Source: Lutraria lutraria (Eukaryota; Mollusca; Bivalvia; Venerida; Mactridae). Taken from it: 64,000 nt of DNA. Under the pieces are notes generated by a model, which made no database searches, was not told where the DNA came from, and saw only the letters and a program-made list of their open reading frames with translations. This document shows positions 19,191 through 32,100 of this stretch, in pieces (the first letter of the stretch is position 1; each line of letters opens with the position of its first letter). The stretch lies in assembly GCA_964023205.1 (NCBI GenBank), contig OZ026842.1:32810992-32874991 (forward strand), given 5' to 3'. A program made the translations under genes and the position numbers.

Positions 19191-19366
19191 TAATTCGCAG
19201 TTAAAGTCTGCAGTGTTATAGGTCAATATTGGCATAGAATCCAGGAACGTAATTTAATCTGTCTCTGTTAATAACTCACCACTATGTTGATTCACACAGG
19301 AACAACTAATAACCATAATTTCATACGCAGTACTCTCCCTTTATAAACATCGATTGAGCTTCTAAA

Positions 19367-19556
19367 TTACGAAAAAGTTTGTGGTGACAAAGCCCCCTAA
19401 ATTGGTCCCCGTTCCATGTTGCAGTGCACCAAGTCAACGGGAACCAGTTTAGGGGAGCTCCTTCACGTTGACTTGTCTGTACAAAGCCTTTGGTGCACTG
19501 CAACATGGAACGGGTAACCAGTTTAGGGGGCTCTGTCACCACAAACTTTTTCGTAA
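19367..19556. repeat. Foldback element with 65-bp arms
   Basis: The left arm (19367-19431) runs from TTACGAAAAAGTTTGTGGTG to the GCAGTGCACCA block. The right arm (19491-19556) is its near-exact inverse. Both arms contain the CCCGTTCCATGTTGCAGTGC motif shared with several other elements in the window. Confidence 0.85.
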
Positions 19557-20118
19557 TCTAGCGATCAGATATCAAACATCTGAATGACCAGGTCCCAGTT
19601 TCATAAACAAAATTGAGTAGAAACTCAATAATGGACTCAAGTGTTTTTTTCTGTGTAGAAATCTTGCGTCTTTGACCAGAAATGTTACCATTCCTTTCCT
19701 AATTTACTAAGAACATGTTAAACATGCCAGCATAAAGTATGGCGGGTTTGGCAGACAAATTAAGTCTCAAAACTCCTTTTTCATTTGAGTCATAAGTCAA
19801 ATTCCCAATAACAGACTCAAAACAGTTTTACTGAATTATACCATATCAACAAATTGTAACTTGATTGAAATTGTGGGGAATTCTTCATTCTCAATTGCAT
19901 ACAATAAAACAAAGAAATATACGATTTAATAAATAAGTTGAGTTTGAGCAAAAACTTTTTTTGTGAAACTGGGGCCAGGTCAGTCAATAGAAAAATAAAA
20001 GTAGTCCGATGCGGACGCACATAGAAGTAGTACTAATTGGCAGTTGTTCGTCTCGTTCAGAAAAATTGGACGATCTGGAATCTGTAGTAATGCAAGTAGT
20101 AGTAAACTGCATGAACGT

Positions 20119-20183
20119 TAAACTGGTTCCCGTTCCATGTCGCAGTGCACCTTGTAAACACAGAGTCAGCGGGAACCAGTTTA
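20119..20183. repeat. Miniature palindromic-ended element (CCCGTTCCATGT family)
   Basis: Starts AAACTGGTTCCCGTTCCATG and ends CAGCGGGAACCAGTTTA, so its 13-bp ends are inverted copies. It is only about 65 bp long and shares its core with 19367-19556 and 36391-36462. Confidence 0.65.
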
Positions 20184-20449
20184 TACATGGATGCTTCCAA
20201 TGTCCCAGTGAGCGTGACTGCTTTCCATAAGAACACCGCACTCTAGCGCGGGGCCAATAAGGAGGAAAATTTAAATGAGTAATAAAAAAAATGATAACCC
20301 ATACGGAACCGATGCATGGAGAAATATCTAATGATAAATCAACCTCACACGTGATTCCGAGTATGTATCTTGTGCACCGCGCGACGCCGAGTTTAACGAT
20401 AATTTGTGAGATGTTCGAACTCCACAACATGTTTAATTAATTGTGACAT

Positions 20450-22040
20450 AAAGTGTACACAATGGAGTTTTATTTTTCGTGATACTGCTGCAATTATCCA
20501 GGTAAATGCGTTTATTATATTAATGACTATATATATATATAAATTACATTCAAAACAAACGTTCATATGTGTCTAAATTAGTAGGAATTTGAATGACCTT
20601 TAGAAACATATGTATTTAGATCAGCCGAAAAGAAAGCTGCAATCTATTCCGAAGAATAGAAACTATGACAAACAAATCCCATCAAATTGAATTCAAATTC
20701 AACTTAGTTACCGAAGTTGGTATAGGTATGACGGTATTTAAACTCTTTCGGAACAAGTAGAACCATGGTACTAAATCGGAAACATTTCATTTCTGCATAA
20801 TTTATGCATTTTCTCCATATAACACCACTAACCGCGTTTCAATCGCTAAAACGAACTATTTACTTAAATTCATTAATTTTCTCTGCCAACAAATACATTA
20901 TGTTGTTGCGATAACCAGTAATGATAGCAGGCCGGTAGGAAGCAGTTTCAGATAGGGAACTAACTTTAGATTTAGTTTGCCAGCAACGGGGGACCATTAA
21001 ATACTATTTAAGGTGGAACATCCCTAACAAATTATGTATTTTTATGGTATATTTCCTCAATGCTACATAAAATGTTATTATCACAAAAGCAGGATTACCC
21101 AGTAATCAGTATTTCTTTGATAATTACCTGGGATACTACAATCTATTCTACAACACATTTTTATTTACACTTGCAATGTATTTACATAATACTACTGGAG
21201 TCACACATCATAAAACAAGTTGAACTGGTACAAAGTACAAAAAATACGTTGCATGTGTTGTACCATAAATGATATAAATAATTAACGCAAAAAGATCACA
21301 CAGATAATTAGTGTATTCATCAGATAATATATGCATCGACTTATCAAAGCACTTAGAGGACTAATGTTGACTGGCTTTGTACAAAGCAGTATTGCAAGTT
21401 ATTTCTGAAGTCTGTTGTTTATTAAAATTTTCCTCAATTCCTTCGGATGCTAACATTACCCAATAGAAATACACACAATGTGGGATGAGGTGAAATGTTA
21501 ATTTCTACAGTTATTATCCCGGCCATGAGATACAACTATATCATTTCTTACATCCTCTAAATCATGTCTTTTCATTGAAATGGATGTACTTTTTTCTTTG
21601 ATCTTTGAAAAATGGGTTACTCCCATAGTGGTAAATGCAAATTTAATGGGGAAGTAACTCAAAGCCGGAATGTAATTGTATTTTTTCAATCTCATGGTTA
21701 TTCATTTTCTATGATGGAGACCTATGAAGATCATAAACATTTCCATAATCTGTCCGCCTCATTTTCAGAGAGGAACGTCCTAATGATTTATCCTTTATGA
21801 TAAGTGAAAAAATGTAAATTCGGGGGGGGGGGGGGGGGGTCACACTCAGGCAACAAATATTTACCGTGATGGACTAGAAATTACTCATCTAAAGGTCATT
21901 ATCGAACGCAGGTCTGATCACAAACCCGACGTGACCGCAACGGTGTTCCTTCCGCGGCATCAAATTTATTGGACATCATGAATTACATACAAATTGAAAA
22001 ACATAGATATGCAGCCTCAATGAACTAATTATATTTTTTT
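20450..22040. other. Intergenic stretch, nothing supported
   Basis: Holds an AT dinucleotide run near 20525-20540 and a G homopolymer of about 18 at 21822-21839. No ORF with recognisable sequence was found. Confidence 0.5.
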
Positions 22041-22044
22041 TTCA

Positions 22045-22270
22045 TTTTTATACGATGGCAGATCCACGTAACAAGTTTACAAGGACTTTATTCTAACCAG
22101 TACTAACTTACCGTTCCACGTGTAACCGGCATCCTCTCCAGATATGGAGGTAAATCGACATTTTGGTAAAAGTTTCATTGTTCTAACGGTATAATCTGCT
22201 GCGACCGGGAATCGAATCCAGATCGCGGGTAACACATCCAGTGGACTAACCACTGAACCACGACCGCGGC
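22045..22270 (-). mobile_element. tRNA-derived SINE, family 1, copy 1
   Basis: On the minus strand the head reads GCGGTCGTGGTTCAGTGGTT (A box) and a B box, seen on the plus strand as CGGGAATCGAATCCAGAT. The body contains the shared phrases GTTACACGTGGAACGG and GTTAGTACTGGTTAGAAT. The same body occurs at 31105, 45490, 57405 and 62395. Confidence 0.8.
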
Positions 22271-22421
22271 CCCCAAAAAGTCTCATGACGGACACTATGA
22301 ATAATTAGTGCGATTCAATAGAATGAATATTCTGAACATTATCTCCACTTTCTCTGGGGCAGCTCTGAAATGACCATAGCTATCGGATGGGCAGTTAAAC
22401 AACATATAAATAAACAAGAAA

Positions 22422-22761
22422 AACTATAACAAAACGTTATAGGTAGACGATTTACAAGAAACATATTGGTTTATGTTTTTTTGTATGAATTTGCATTTTT
22501 CATAAAGGATATTGACTGTATTTTTTATTCAATCCTCCATTATGGAGAGTATAACATATTTACATGATAGGTTTATTCATTTGTCAAACACTCATGATTG
22601 TCATTATTATGTGTATAACTCATATCATGTACATATTTTATACCCTTGGATTGAATTAAATATACAGACAATATCCTTTATGAAAAAAGCAACTTCATAC
22701 AAAAAACATACACCAATATGCTTCTTGTAATTCGTCTACCTATAACGTTTTTTGTTCTGTA
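22422..22761. repeat. Foldback MITE, complete copy (~340 bp)
   Basis: The ends, AACGTTATAGGTAGACGA near 22433 and TCGTCTACCTATAACGTT near 22733-22750, are inverse copies. The inverted match continues inward through the TTGCATTTTTCATAAAGGAT block. Half copies occur at 33480-33690 and 43600-43740. Confidence 0.8.
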
Positions 22762-23158
22762 TGTATAGAAATTTCGACAAACTGTATTGTGATATGTCGC
22801 ATAACATACTAGCAGTGTACATATGGGAATGTGTTTTGTTTATATAACATCATGACTGAAATACGTTTGACATACTACGGCATATAAATTAGGCTTTGAA
22901 ATGTTTGTTCCTGGCTACATGCTCATTAAAATAGGATAGATATGGAGGGGATTTTGTCCCCTGAAAGCGAGTGGATAAAGTGAAAAAGTGGCAAAATCCT
23001 CACACCGGCTACGTCACGCTTTGCTACTATAACGTATAAATGTACTGATCAAGGGAGGTAACCGCTGCGGAGAGTTTGAAAAATTGGATGTACCGTTCCT
23101 CGGGACTAATAAAAGTTCCCAATTTTTCAGTTTGCACCGAATATGTTTTCAGACGGAA

Positions 23159-26100
23159 ATGAATGTTCAAAGTGACCGAACACAGAAAGCGGGACTTGTG
23201 CATGATGGGAAGTTTGGATGGATTGTTGTGATTGGTGCATTCTTTGCTCACGTGATCACACATGGTATCGTGTATTCCTTCGGAATGATGTTCAGTACGT
23301 TAGAAAATAGATTTCACGCTTCCAAGTCGGAAATTGCATGGATACCTTCAATAATGTCTGGATCATTATATCTTATTGGTCAGTTAGTTTATTCATCTTA
23401 TTTGTAATGTATTCCATGATATATTTGTGCATGTAAGTAACCTCTAGATTATCGGTTATGTATTCGATTGATTGGTAAGTTACTCCTTAATTATTGGTAA
23501 TGCATTTCATTTTGTAAGCAAAGTTACACCTAGATAATTGGCATTGTATTCCATAATATAAGTAACTTCTAGAATATAATGCCCCTTTCGAAGAAAATGG
23601 GATATATTGCTTTGCACATGTCGGTCTGTCCGTAACAAAACCTCGCCCGACCAATATCTAGAGAAGGTTTTGGCCTAAGCTCCTCAGATTTGGTTGCAAG
23701 GTTGGTCATCACATATAGATGACCCCTTTGAGATTAGTATGTCAAAGGTCAAGGTCACAGTGACATTCAAGACAAAAACCTTGTCCGACCAGTAATTAGA
23801 GAACGATTTAGCATAAGGTCCTGAGACCTGTCATTGCATTTAGAAGTCCCCTATTGATTTTAGGTTCAATAGGTCGAAGGTCAAGGTCTTACTAGCCTGT
23901 TGGCCTTTAGGGATGATCCGTGTTTCACAAACACTTCTTGTTAGCTTTGTAATAGTATTCCAATAGTAAATGTGTTGTGACGATTTGTATTTTCAAACAT
24001 GACATTCGTTATAAAACTGTAATGAACCAGACCGTGTTATACTTGTATTTATCACATACCCGTGCCGTTTTGGCCGTGCCGTAAAAACCAAAGGGGTTTG
24101 TCACGAAAAAAAATAATATTTTTTTCCATGGAACTCATATATATATATAGAAGGGAAAGAACTTCGACAATTCGAATTTTCCAACGCATGTTATAAACTT
24201 CCATGTTATTGCAATGCAGTACAAAATATTTAACTGATATATAGTGCAACGTATGGGCAACTCAACACGCTAACAGAAAATGTATACTTTTACTACCTTT
24301 AAAGATATTCTAAACTCGCTATTGAAGATTTTTCACTCGAAAAATGGTCAAATTTTACAAAACGACACACTGTCGTAAAATCGCAGCGTGTACAAATCTA
24401 TAGCGAAACTGATAAATTACAGGTAAAACTTCATGGAATGAGTCATAAATCATAACCAAACATATTTATTTATATCATATATTGAATAATTTACTAACTG
24501 CTAATGATTTCACATCTCGGGATGCACTTTTAATGAAGAATTTACGTTTTTGTTCAGTTTGCGAATTCCTTGATAGGTCACGTGACAATCTCCTAACGCG
24601 TGATGAAAGCTTAATTCTGATAGGATTAGCGATACTGTGTGGTATTTTTTAGGTATGGTTCTCCATAGCGAAGTGAAAAGGATAGCGTGCACAGGGTACA
24701 AGTAAATTGTAAACAAATACCAAAGAGTATCGCTCATGCAATCAGATTTAAGCTTTCATCACCAGTTAGGCGATTGTCATATGACCCCGTCATGGAAGTA
24801 AACTTCGAGTAGCCGGCCTATTGAACAAAAAATACGCAAATTCTTCACTAAAAGAGCTTTCCGAGATGCGAACTCATTGGCAGTTAGTATATTATAGTGT
24901 TTTATTATGAATTAAGGCCCATTTTAAGAAGTTGTGTCAGTAATTTAGCATTTCCACTCTGTACATGTATACCGGTATACACGCTGCGATTTTACGACAG
25001 TGTGTCGTTTTGTAAAATTTGACCATTTTTCGAGTGAAAAATCTTCAATAGCGACTTTAGGATATCCTTAAAGGTAGTAAAAGTATACATTGTCTGTTAG
25101 CGTGTTGAGTTGCCCATACGTTGCACTATATATGAGTTAAATGTTTTGTACTGCATTGCAATAACATGGAAGTTTATAACACGCGTTGGAAAATTCGAAT
25201 TGTCGAAGTTCTTTCCCTTCTCTATATATATGGGTTACATGGGAAAAAAAAAAATTTTAAATTTTTTTTTCGTGACAAACCCCTTTGGTAAAAACGGTAT
25301 GGCACGGCCGTGCATATAATAATTATGCAAATGAGCCGATTCGCATGTACTAGTATTTATTCCTACGCTGTAATTACTAGTTTAACTTAGGGAGTAAATT
25401 GTTGAATTGATTTTAACAACTTGCGTAAAGCAAAGACACTGTTTATATTGTTGCACTTATGTTCACTCGTTTATCATTTATGATGTTTCATAATAAGGAA
25501 CTATTTTTGTACTCCTGAATAAAAAGCCTTATTACACATGTGTCTCTCTTTTGTTATAAGTAGCAACGTATTTTTAGGGTATGTGATAAAAAGAATACTA
25601 AAGTCGTGTAGATTCCGTCTTAAATTTATAGAACTCGTTGAATAAAACAATATGAAGCTCGCCCGAGGCTCGCCTCAAACTGTTTTTTTCCAACTCGTTC
25701 CATAAATTCAACACGGAATCCGCACTCATTTAATATCCTCTAGCTATTGCATCTTTGTAGCAAAAAGTCAGTTTGCAATTTGAGTTTTTAATTTAATGTT
25801 AGATAAGATCTTCAATAGGAATATTAAATTACGAAACAGAGAGATCGTGGTATACATGTACTTGTATCTATTGCATCTTTGTAGCAAAAAGTAGATAAAA
25901 AGTAGATAAGATCTTCAGTAGAAATATTAAATTTAAACAGATTTGAGACATAGATTTAGCATGAGGCAGTGAGATGGCGAGCGGATGAAGAGGCTGAGAG
26001 GTAAAGAGAGGGAGAGAGGATGTATAAAGGGTAAGATGGAGGAAGATAAGGGTGATGACAGGGAAGTTGAGTGATAGGAAGTGGACAGATGATGGTTAGT

Positions 26101-29100
26101 TGGAAGACGGAAAAGTGAGCAAGTTGTAGGGAATTGATGGTTAGCTGGAAGATGAATGTATGCGTTAGAGAGATGATATGAGAGGGAATGTAGGCGAGAG
26201 GGAGGGAACGGATACTAGGATATGATGACTAATCTGGGGAAGATTGAGTATATATTAGAGTGGAGATGAGAGGGAAAGTGAGTGATATGGTGTGGCCAGA
26301 TGATTGTTAGTTTAAGGAAGATTGTGTGAGTATATATGAGTGGGGAGATGAGAGGGAAAGTGAGTGATATGGTGTGGACAGATGATTGTTAGTTTAAGGA
26401 AGATTGTGTGAGTATATATGAGTGGGGAGATGAGAGGGAAAGTGAGTGATATGGTGTGGCCAGATGGTTGTTAGTTTAAGGAAGATTGTGTGAGTTAGAG
26501 GGGGAGTTGAGAGGGGAAGTGAGTGATATGGTGTGGACAGATTATTGTTAGTTTAAGGAAGATTGTGTGAGTATATATGAGTGGGGAGATGAGAGGGGAA
26601 GTGAGTGATATGGTGTGGCCAGATGATTGTAAGTTTAAGGAAGATTGTGTGAGTATATATTAGAGTGGAGATGAGAGGGAAAGTGAGTGATATGGTGTGG
26701 CCAGATGATTGTTAGTTTAAGGAAGATTGTGTGAGTATATATTAGAGTGGAGATGAGAGGGAAAGTGAGTGATATGGTGTGGCCAGATGATTGTTAGTTT
26801 AAGGAAGATTGTGTGAGTATATATTAGAGTGGAGATGAGAGGGAAAGTGAGTGATATGGTGTGGCCAGATGATTGTTAGTTTAAGGAATATTGTGTGAGT
26901 ATATATTAGAGTGGAGATGAGAGGGAAAGTGAGTGATATGGTGTGGCCAGATGATTGTTAGTTTAAGGAAGATTGTGTGAGTTAGAGGGGGAGATGAGAG
27001 GGGAAGTGAGTGATATGGTGTGGCCAGATGATTGTTAGTTTAAGGAAGATTGTGTGAGTTAGAGGGGGAGATGAGAGGGAAAGTGAGTGATATGGTGTGG
27101 ACAGATGATTGTTAGTTTAAGGAAGATTGTGTGAGTATATATTAGAGTGGAGATGAGAGGGAAAGTGAGTGATATGGTGTGGCCAGATGATTGTTAGTTT
27201 AAGGAATATTGTGTGAGTATATATTAGAGTGGAGATGAGAGGGAAAGTGAGTGATATGGTGTGGACAGATGATTGTTAGTTTAAGGAAGATTGTGTGAGT
27301 ATATATGAGTGGGGAGATGAGAGGGAAAGTGAGTGATATGGTGAGGCCAGATGATTGTTAGTTTAAGGAAGATTGTGTGAGTATATATTAGAGTGGAGAT
27401 GAGAGGGAAAGTGAGTGATATGGTGTGGCCAGATGATTGTTAGTTTAAGGAAGATTGTGTGAGTATATATTAGAGTGGAGATGAGAGGGAAAGTGAGTGA
27501 TATGGTGTGGACAGATGATTGTTTGCTTAAGGAAGATTGTGTGAGTTAGAGGGGGAGTTGAGAGGGGAAGTGAGTGATATGGTGTGGACAGATGATTGTT
27601 AGTTTAAGGAAGATTGTGTGAGTTAGAGGGGGAGATGAGAGGGGAAGTGAGTGATATGGTGTGGACAGATGATTGTTAGTTTAAGGAAGATTGTGTGAGT
27701 ATATATTAGAGTGGAGATGAGAGGGAAAGTGAGTGATATGGTGTGGACAGATGATTGTTAGTTTAAGGAAGATTGTGTGAGTTAGAGGGGGAGTTGAGAG
27801 GGACGATGAAGCAGAGAGAGTGTATAGATGGGTATTTGGAGGAAGAGAAGAAATGACGTGCATGAACTAGAATATGAGAGAAGGAATTGAAATATCTCCA
27901 TTCATAAGATATTTGGGATTTGATTATCATAAGTTTCCGACATGTATCAGGGAGCACTTTATCAGTCAGTTTCTGACATTACTTTACTTTGTCAATATCT
28001 TTAGGTGATTTATTTAAAACCGACACCATCAGAATTCATAGTACAAAAGTGCAGTTCATATCATAAAAATATACGTACAATCAAATGAACTCGTAATTGA
28101 TTCCATTAATTATCTATCGCGCCCCCATATGTTATGTACATAACATTCGTTGTTTTGCTTTTTAAGGACCTTTTGCTAGTTGGATGATTAATCGATATGG
28201 ATGTAGGATAGTAACGATAATCGGTGCGATTATCGGTTTCTTCAGTTACATTTTAAGTATGTTTGTTTCCAACTTGTACTTATTATATGTAACTATGGGA
28301 CTTATTGCAGGTAAGTGTACTAGTTTTACCTTTATACTTTTCAACATTCCATTGTGTTCTGTTAACGCTCTATAACTCACGTTTCATACTTCAATTGTTT
28401 TATCTATACACCCCATCTAGTCTGGAGTTACCTGCCTCTAACACTACGTTATATCATATCGTAGTTATGTAAGGCAGGGAACCAGACGGAAACACCCCAT
28501 TTTGATTTTTTCGCTTTTTCACTGAATCGCGTACATGCTTCACATACATTCGTTTTATTAAAGAAGTTTGGCGTAAAAAATGTTTTATGTTTCTCTTCAT
28601 ATAGGGACACCCGGATTTCAATGAGCATGTCACCAGAAACAAACATAATTTTAACGCCTAAACATGTTCCCCATGCATCGAACGACCAGTACATGCAAGT
28701 AGTGTTTGTAACGTCCCTTATTATAATTTGAAATCAGTTAAATAATTGGACAGTAGTATCGTATTTCATAACTCAAGTAAGCACGAGGGCTGACCCAGAA
28801 GTGTTTGACGTCGTGACCTGCGCCGCGGTTCGTCACCTATGTTAATCTAGAATAGTGTAGAAATTGTATTACATCTACTTGTCCAATCGCCACAAATATG
28901 TGCATAAATCTCGACAAATACACAGTTAGTTAATTAGGAATCGAACATTTAACATCATTAGGTATTTTACTTTTTGATTATTACAGACCATCAATATCGT
29001 CAGGTAAAGCACTGGTGCACTTATAAACTATATTCTTTATCTGTCAACCTAGCTGTCTTTAGCTTTAACAAAAAGATTTTTCATTTTTGGAAACTGAGCT

Positions 29101-32100
29101 TTCAATATCTGCCACTTGCTCGGCGCGCATGAATTTAGATGTAGACGAAAGTTCTACGATTTTCTACACCCGCCATGCAGTAACTAAACTAGTTCCCGTT
29201 CCATTTTTTTTCAAGTACAAGTCTATATGCATAAGTTCAGTTCCATGGGTACTTACAGTACTTTGATCATCAAGGATTGTATTATTGTATGATTCTCTCT
29301 TCATACCTAACATCTCACGTACAGTCGTCAACCACGTGAACAAAGGCTATGGGAAAGATATAATAATGTAATTTTATTGACATGTGACCTTTATTTTAGA
29401 CTATAATACTAAGTTGCCTATGGCGTATTTTGAATGCATGACACAGGGTGGCCTTTTTTCGGAGGTGACCGCTAACACAGATTTGACTGTATTTCTTTTC
29501 TTACCAAAGGTTGTGGTTTTGGAATGGTGTTCCTGTCAGCTATCGTTATTGTGACCCAGTATTTCGACAAATACAGAGCCATAGCATGTGGAATCGGACT
29601 ATCTGGTGCCGGTGTTGGCGCTTTTGTGTTTAGGTAAATAGTGAGCTTTTATTTCGAAATTACATTTGTTTCCAGTTATACAAATTTTGTGTTCCAGTTA
29701 CATACCTGCGTACTATTCACGAAACTAGTTTCCTCAGAATCTTTTACAGCACATGCTAAACCGGCTTGTTCTTCACAGTTAAGTGCCAACTTTTCAGCTT
29801 CAATATTCAGCGATAAAAGACGCAATGTCCTCATCTGAACATCATAGAAAAATTAGCCCCGCTAGGGACTAACTATCTGCACTGTTATGTTGATATAATA
29901 GTTATCGGTTGAAGAATTAAGAGCTATTTTCATGCATCGCATAATAAAAATGAATTTTAGCGAAGGTATCTAAGCTCACTTTTGACCTATATTTCTTGGG
30001 ATGACGTATTAATTATTCAGATGAAATTCCTCATTATGGTGGATGATTCAGAGGAAACCCTTCCTTCCATTGGGTGAAATCTACAAGCGAAGAAAAATTA
30101 AGTCCGCGCCAACTTATAGCGAGTCTGCAATTATTTAATGTGTACTGCTTGTGGTTGTAAAATTTGTAAAGTAAAACTGTGCGAAATGTATTCTTACACG
30201 GTCGAAATAAAGTTATAAACCGTTCTTGACAAACATTTTACATTTATTGGAATTAATATACAGTAGATAATTATTACTAAATACGTAATTTATTCAGCTG
30301 ATTTTAATGCGTGACCTAATTTGACTGCTAGCGGTAAGTTGAGTTCACACGGTACTACGGAAATTTGGGAATTTCATAAAAAATATACTTTTTGTTTCGA
30401 CAGTGTAATTAAATAGCATTAATTGGATCTTCGCTATTGTCTTTTTTAAAGACATTTCTAGTTATTTTTGTTGTTTATATTTTCCAGTCCACTTATTGAA
30501 AAACTACTGGATGTTTATGGTCTCCGAGGAACTTTGCTAATACTATCTGCCATTATTCTTAATTGTGTTGTGGCGGCCCTCGCATTTAAATCAGTAACAG
30601 AACACAAGGGACCAGTGACAGACGTAGATCAGGAAAACTGTAGAGTTGTTGATTTGATAATTGAAGAATTGGAACAGAGCCATGAGGACAAATATGATGA
30701 CATACAACAGACAGCTGATCTTGAAGATCACTCTGAAGATAAATTATTGAAAACAAACCACACAGCGGACAATGGTGACGATGATAATGTAATGGAACCA
30801 AATGTAAGACGCGTCAATGATTTTAGTAGGACACCAAACGAAGAAATTATACTAGAAATGATTGATAACAGGATATTCCAAAACAGTGATGAAGCCAACA
30901 TAACACAGTCGCTGATATCAAGACAACTAACACTGTTAAATGATACAGAATTTTTAGCCTTCATATTGTCACAATTTCTATTCTTCGTTGGTTTCTATTT
31001 GCCATTTATTTACATTCCAGGAAAAGCACACGGTTCAGGTGAGTTACCACTATGAGTACAACAAACTAGATTGATCAGCCTGTAGAATCATTTATTTGGG
31101 TTAAATGCCGTTTTTCAACAATTTTTGAGTTACATACGACAGCCGATTCACCTAACAAGTTTTCAAGGATGGTATTCTACACAGTGTTAAATTAACCGGT
31201 ATTTTCTCCACTTATTGAGGAAAATAGAACCATTTGTTAAATTTGTATGGCCTGCCGCGACCGTGATTCGAATTTTTACAGCTTTTTCCATCCATCCATC
31301 CATCCATCCATCCACATCAATATCAACAACATCAAGACATCATCATCAACATCATTATCATCAAGACTCATTATCATTATGAATACGACATCGTCACTCA
31401 ATGAGGACAGTAACCTCCTAAAGACTGGAGAACTGTGTTATTTCCTTTATGTTTTGTGTTGGGTGAATTTTAGGGAACGTACTATTATGAGTAAAGGTTT
31501 GATTGCATGTTTTTCTTCTCTAGGAATCCTTTATTAAATAATTATATTCTTAGAATCTGATTTTCAATTTACATTGCAGGTATAAGTGAGACAAAAACTG
31601 CATGGATTGGTTCTACTATTGGTTTGTCCAGTGTAATAGGAAGAGTACTACTCGGCTATGTTGCAGATAGGACATTGCTTGATAGGTTTATGAATGGATA
31701 AATGACATTAATTATTTGAAAATACACTGCTAGGTCCATTCTTAAATTTTTATCACGATCACTGGCCGCCATGTTTATATAAAAAAACAGAATCAGGAGT
31801 ATCGTTTAAAGCAGCATGAACTGGCCCCGAGGTTATAAAACTTGAGAACAGTCTCTGAGATCAAATCTCAACCCATTCTCAAAGTAGTACAGCTGTTCAA
31901 TGTGTACAAACGTATTATTCTGTCAGACTTGTGTGTCAATGATATCATTATTGTCAGATCATAATCAACTAATTTATAACATTAAGAGACATGATATGAG
32001 ATTTAAGCAATGAGACCAATCTCAAGTACAGTATTATAACATTGGGGCCTGGTCGCCGAAAAGACTTATAGTTATCTAGCCCAGAACAACACAGGTTCGG

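Noticed and set aside
19984..20430. 148-codon minus-strand ORF
   Set aside because: It runs through a repeat element at 20119-20183 and has no recognisable family or plausible splice partners.
25980..27805. Regular repeats that could be mistaken for a CRISPR array
   Set aside because: Units are 75-82 bp and repeat along their whole length without unique spacers; the host genome is clearly eukaryotic, with introns.
27681..27957. Ser/Pro/His-rich minus-strand ORFs of 60-64 codons
   Set aside because: They translate the minisatellite and its flank and have no independent support.
31686..31720. Reading through MCT-A exon 5 to a stop (FMNG stop), as if the gene were truncated
   Set aside because: A GT donor after GATAG joins in phase with exon 6 at 32682, exactly as in the two paralogues.
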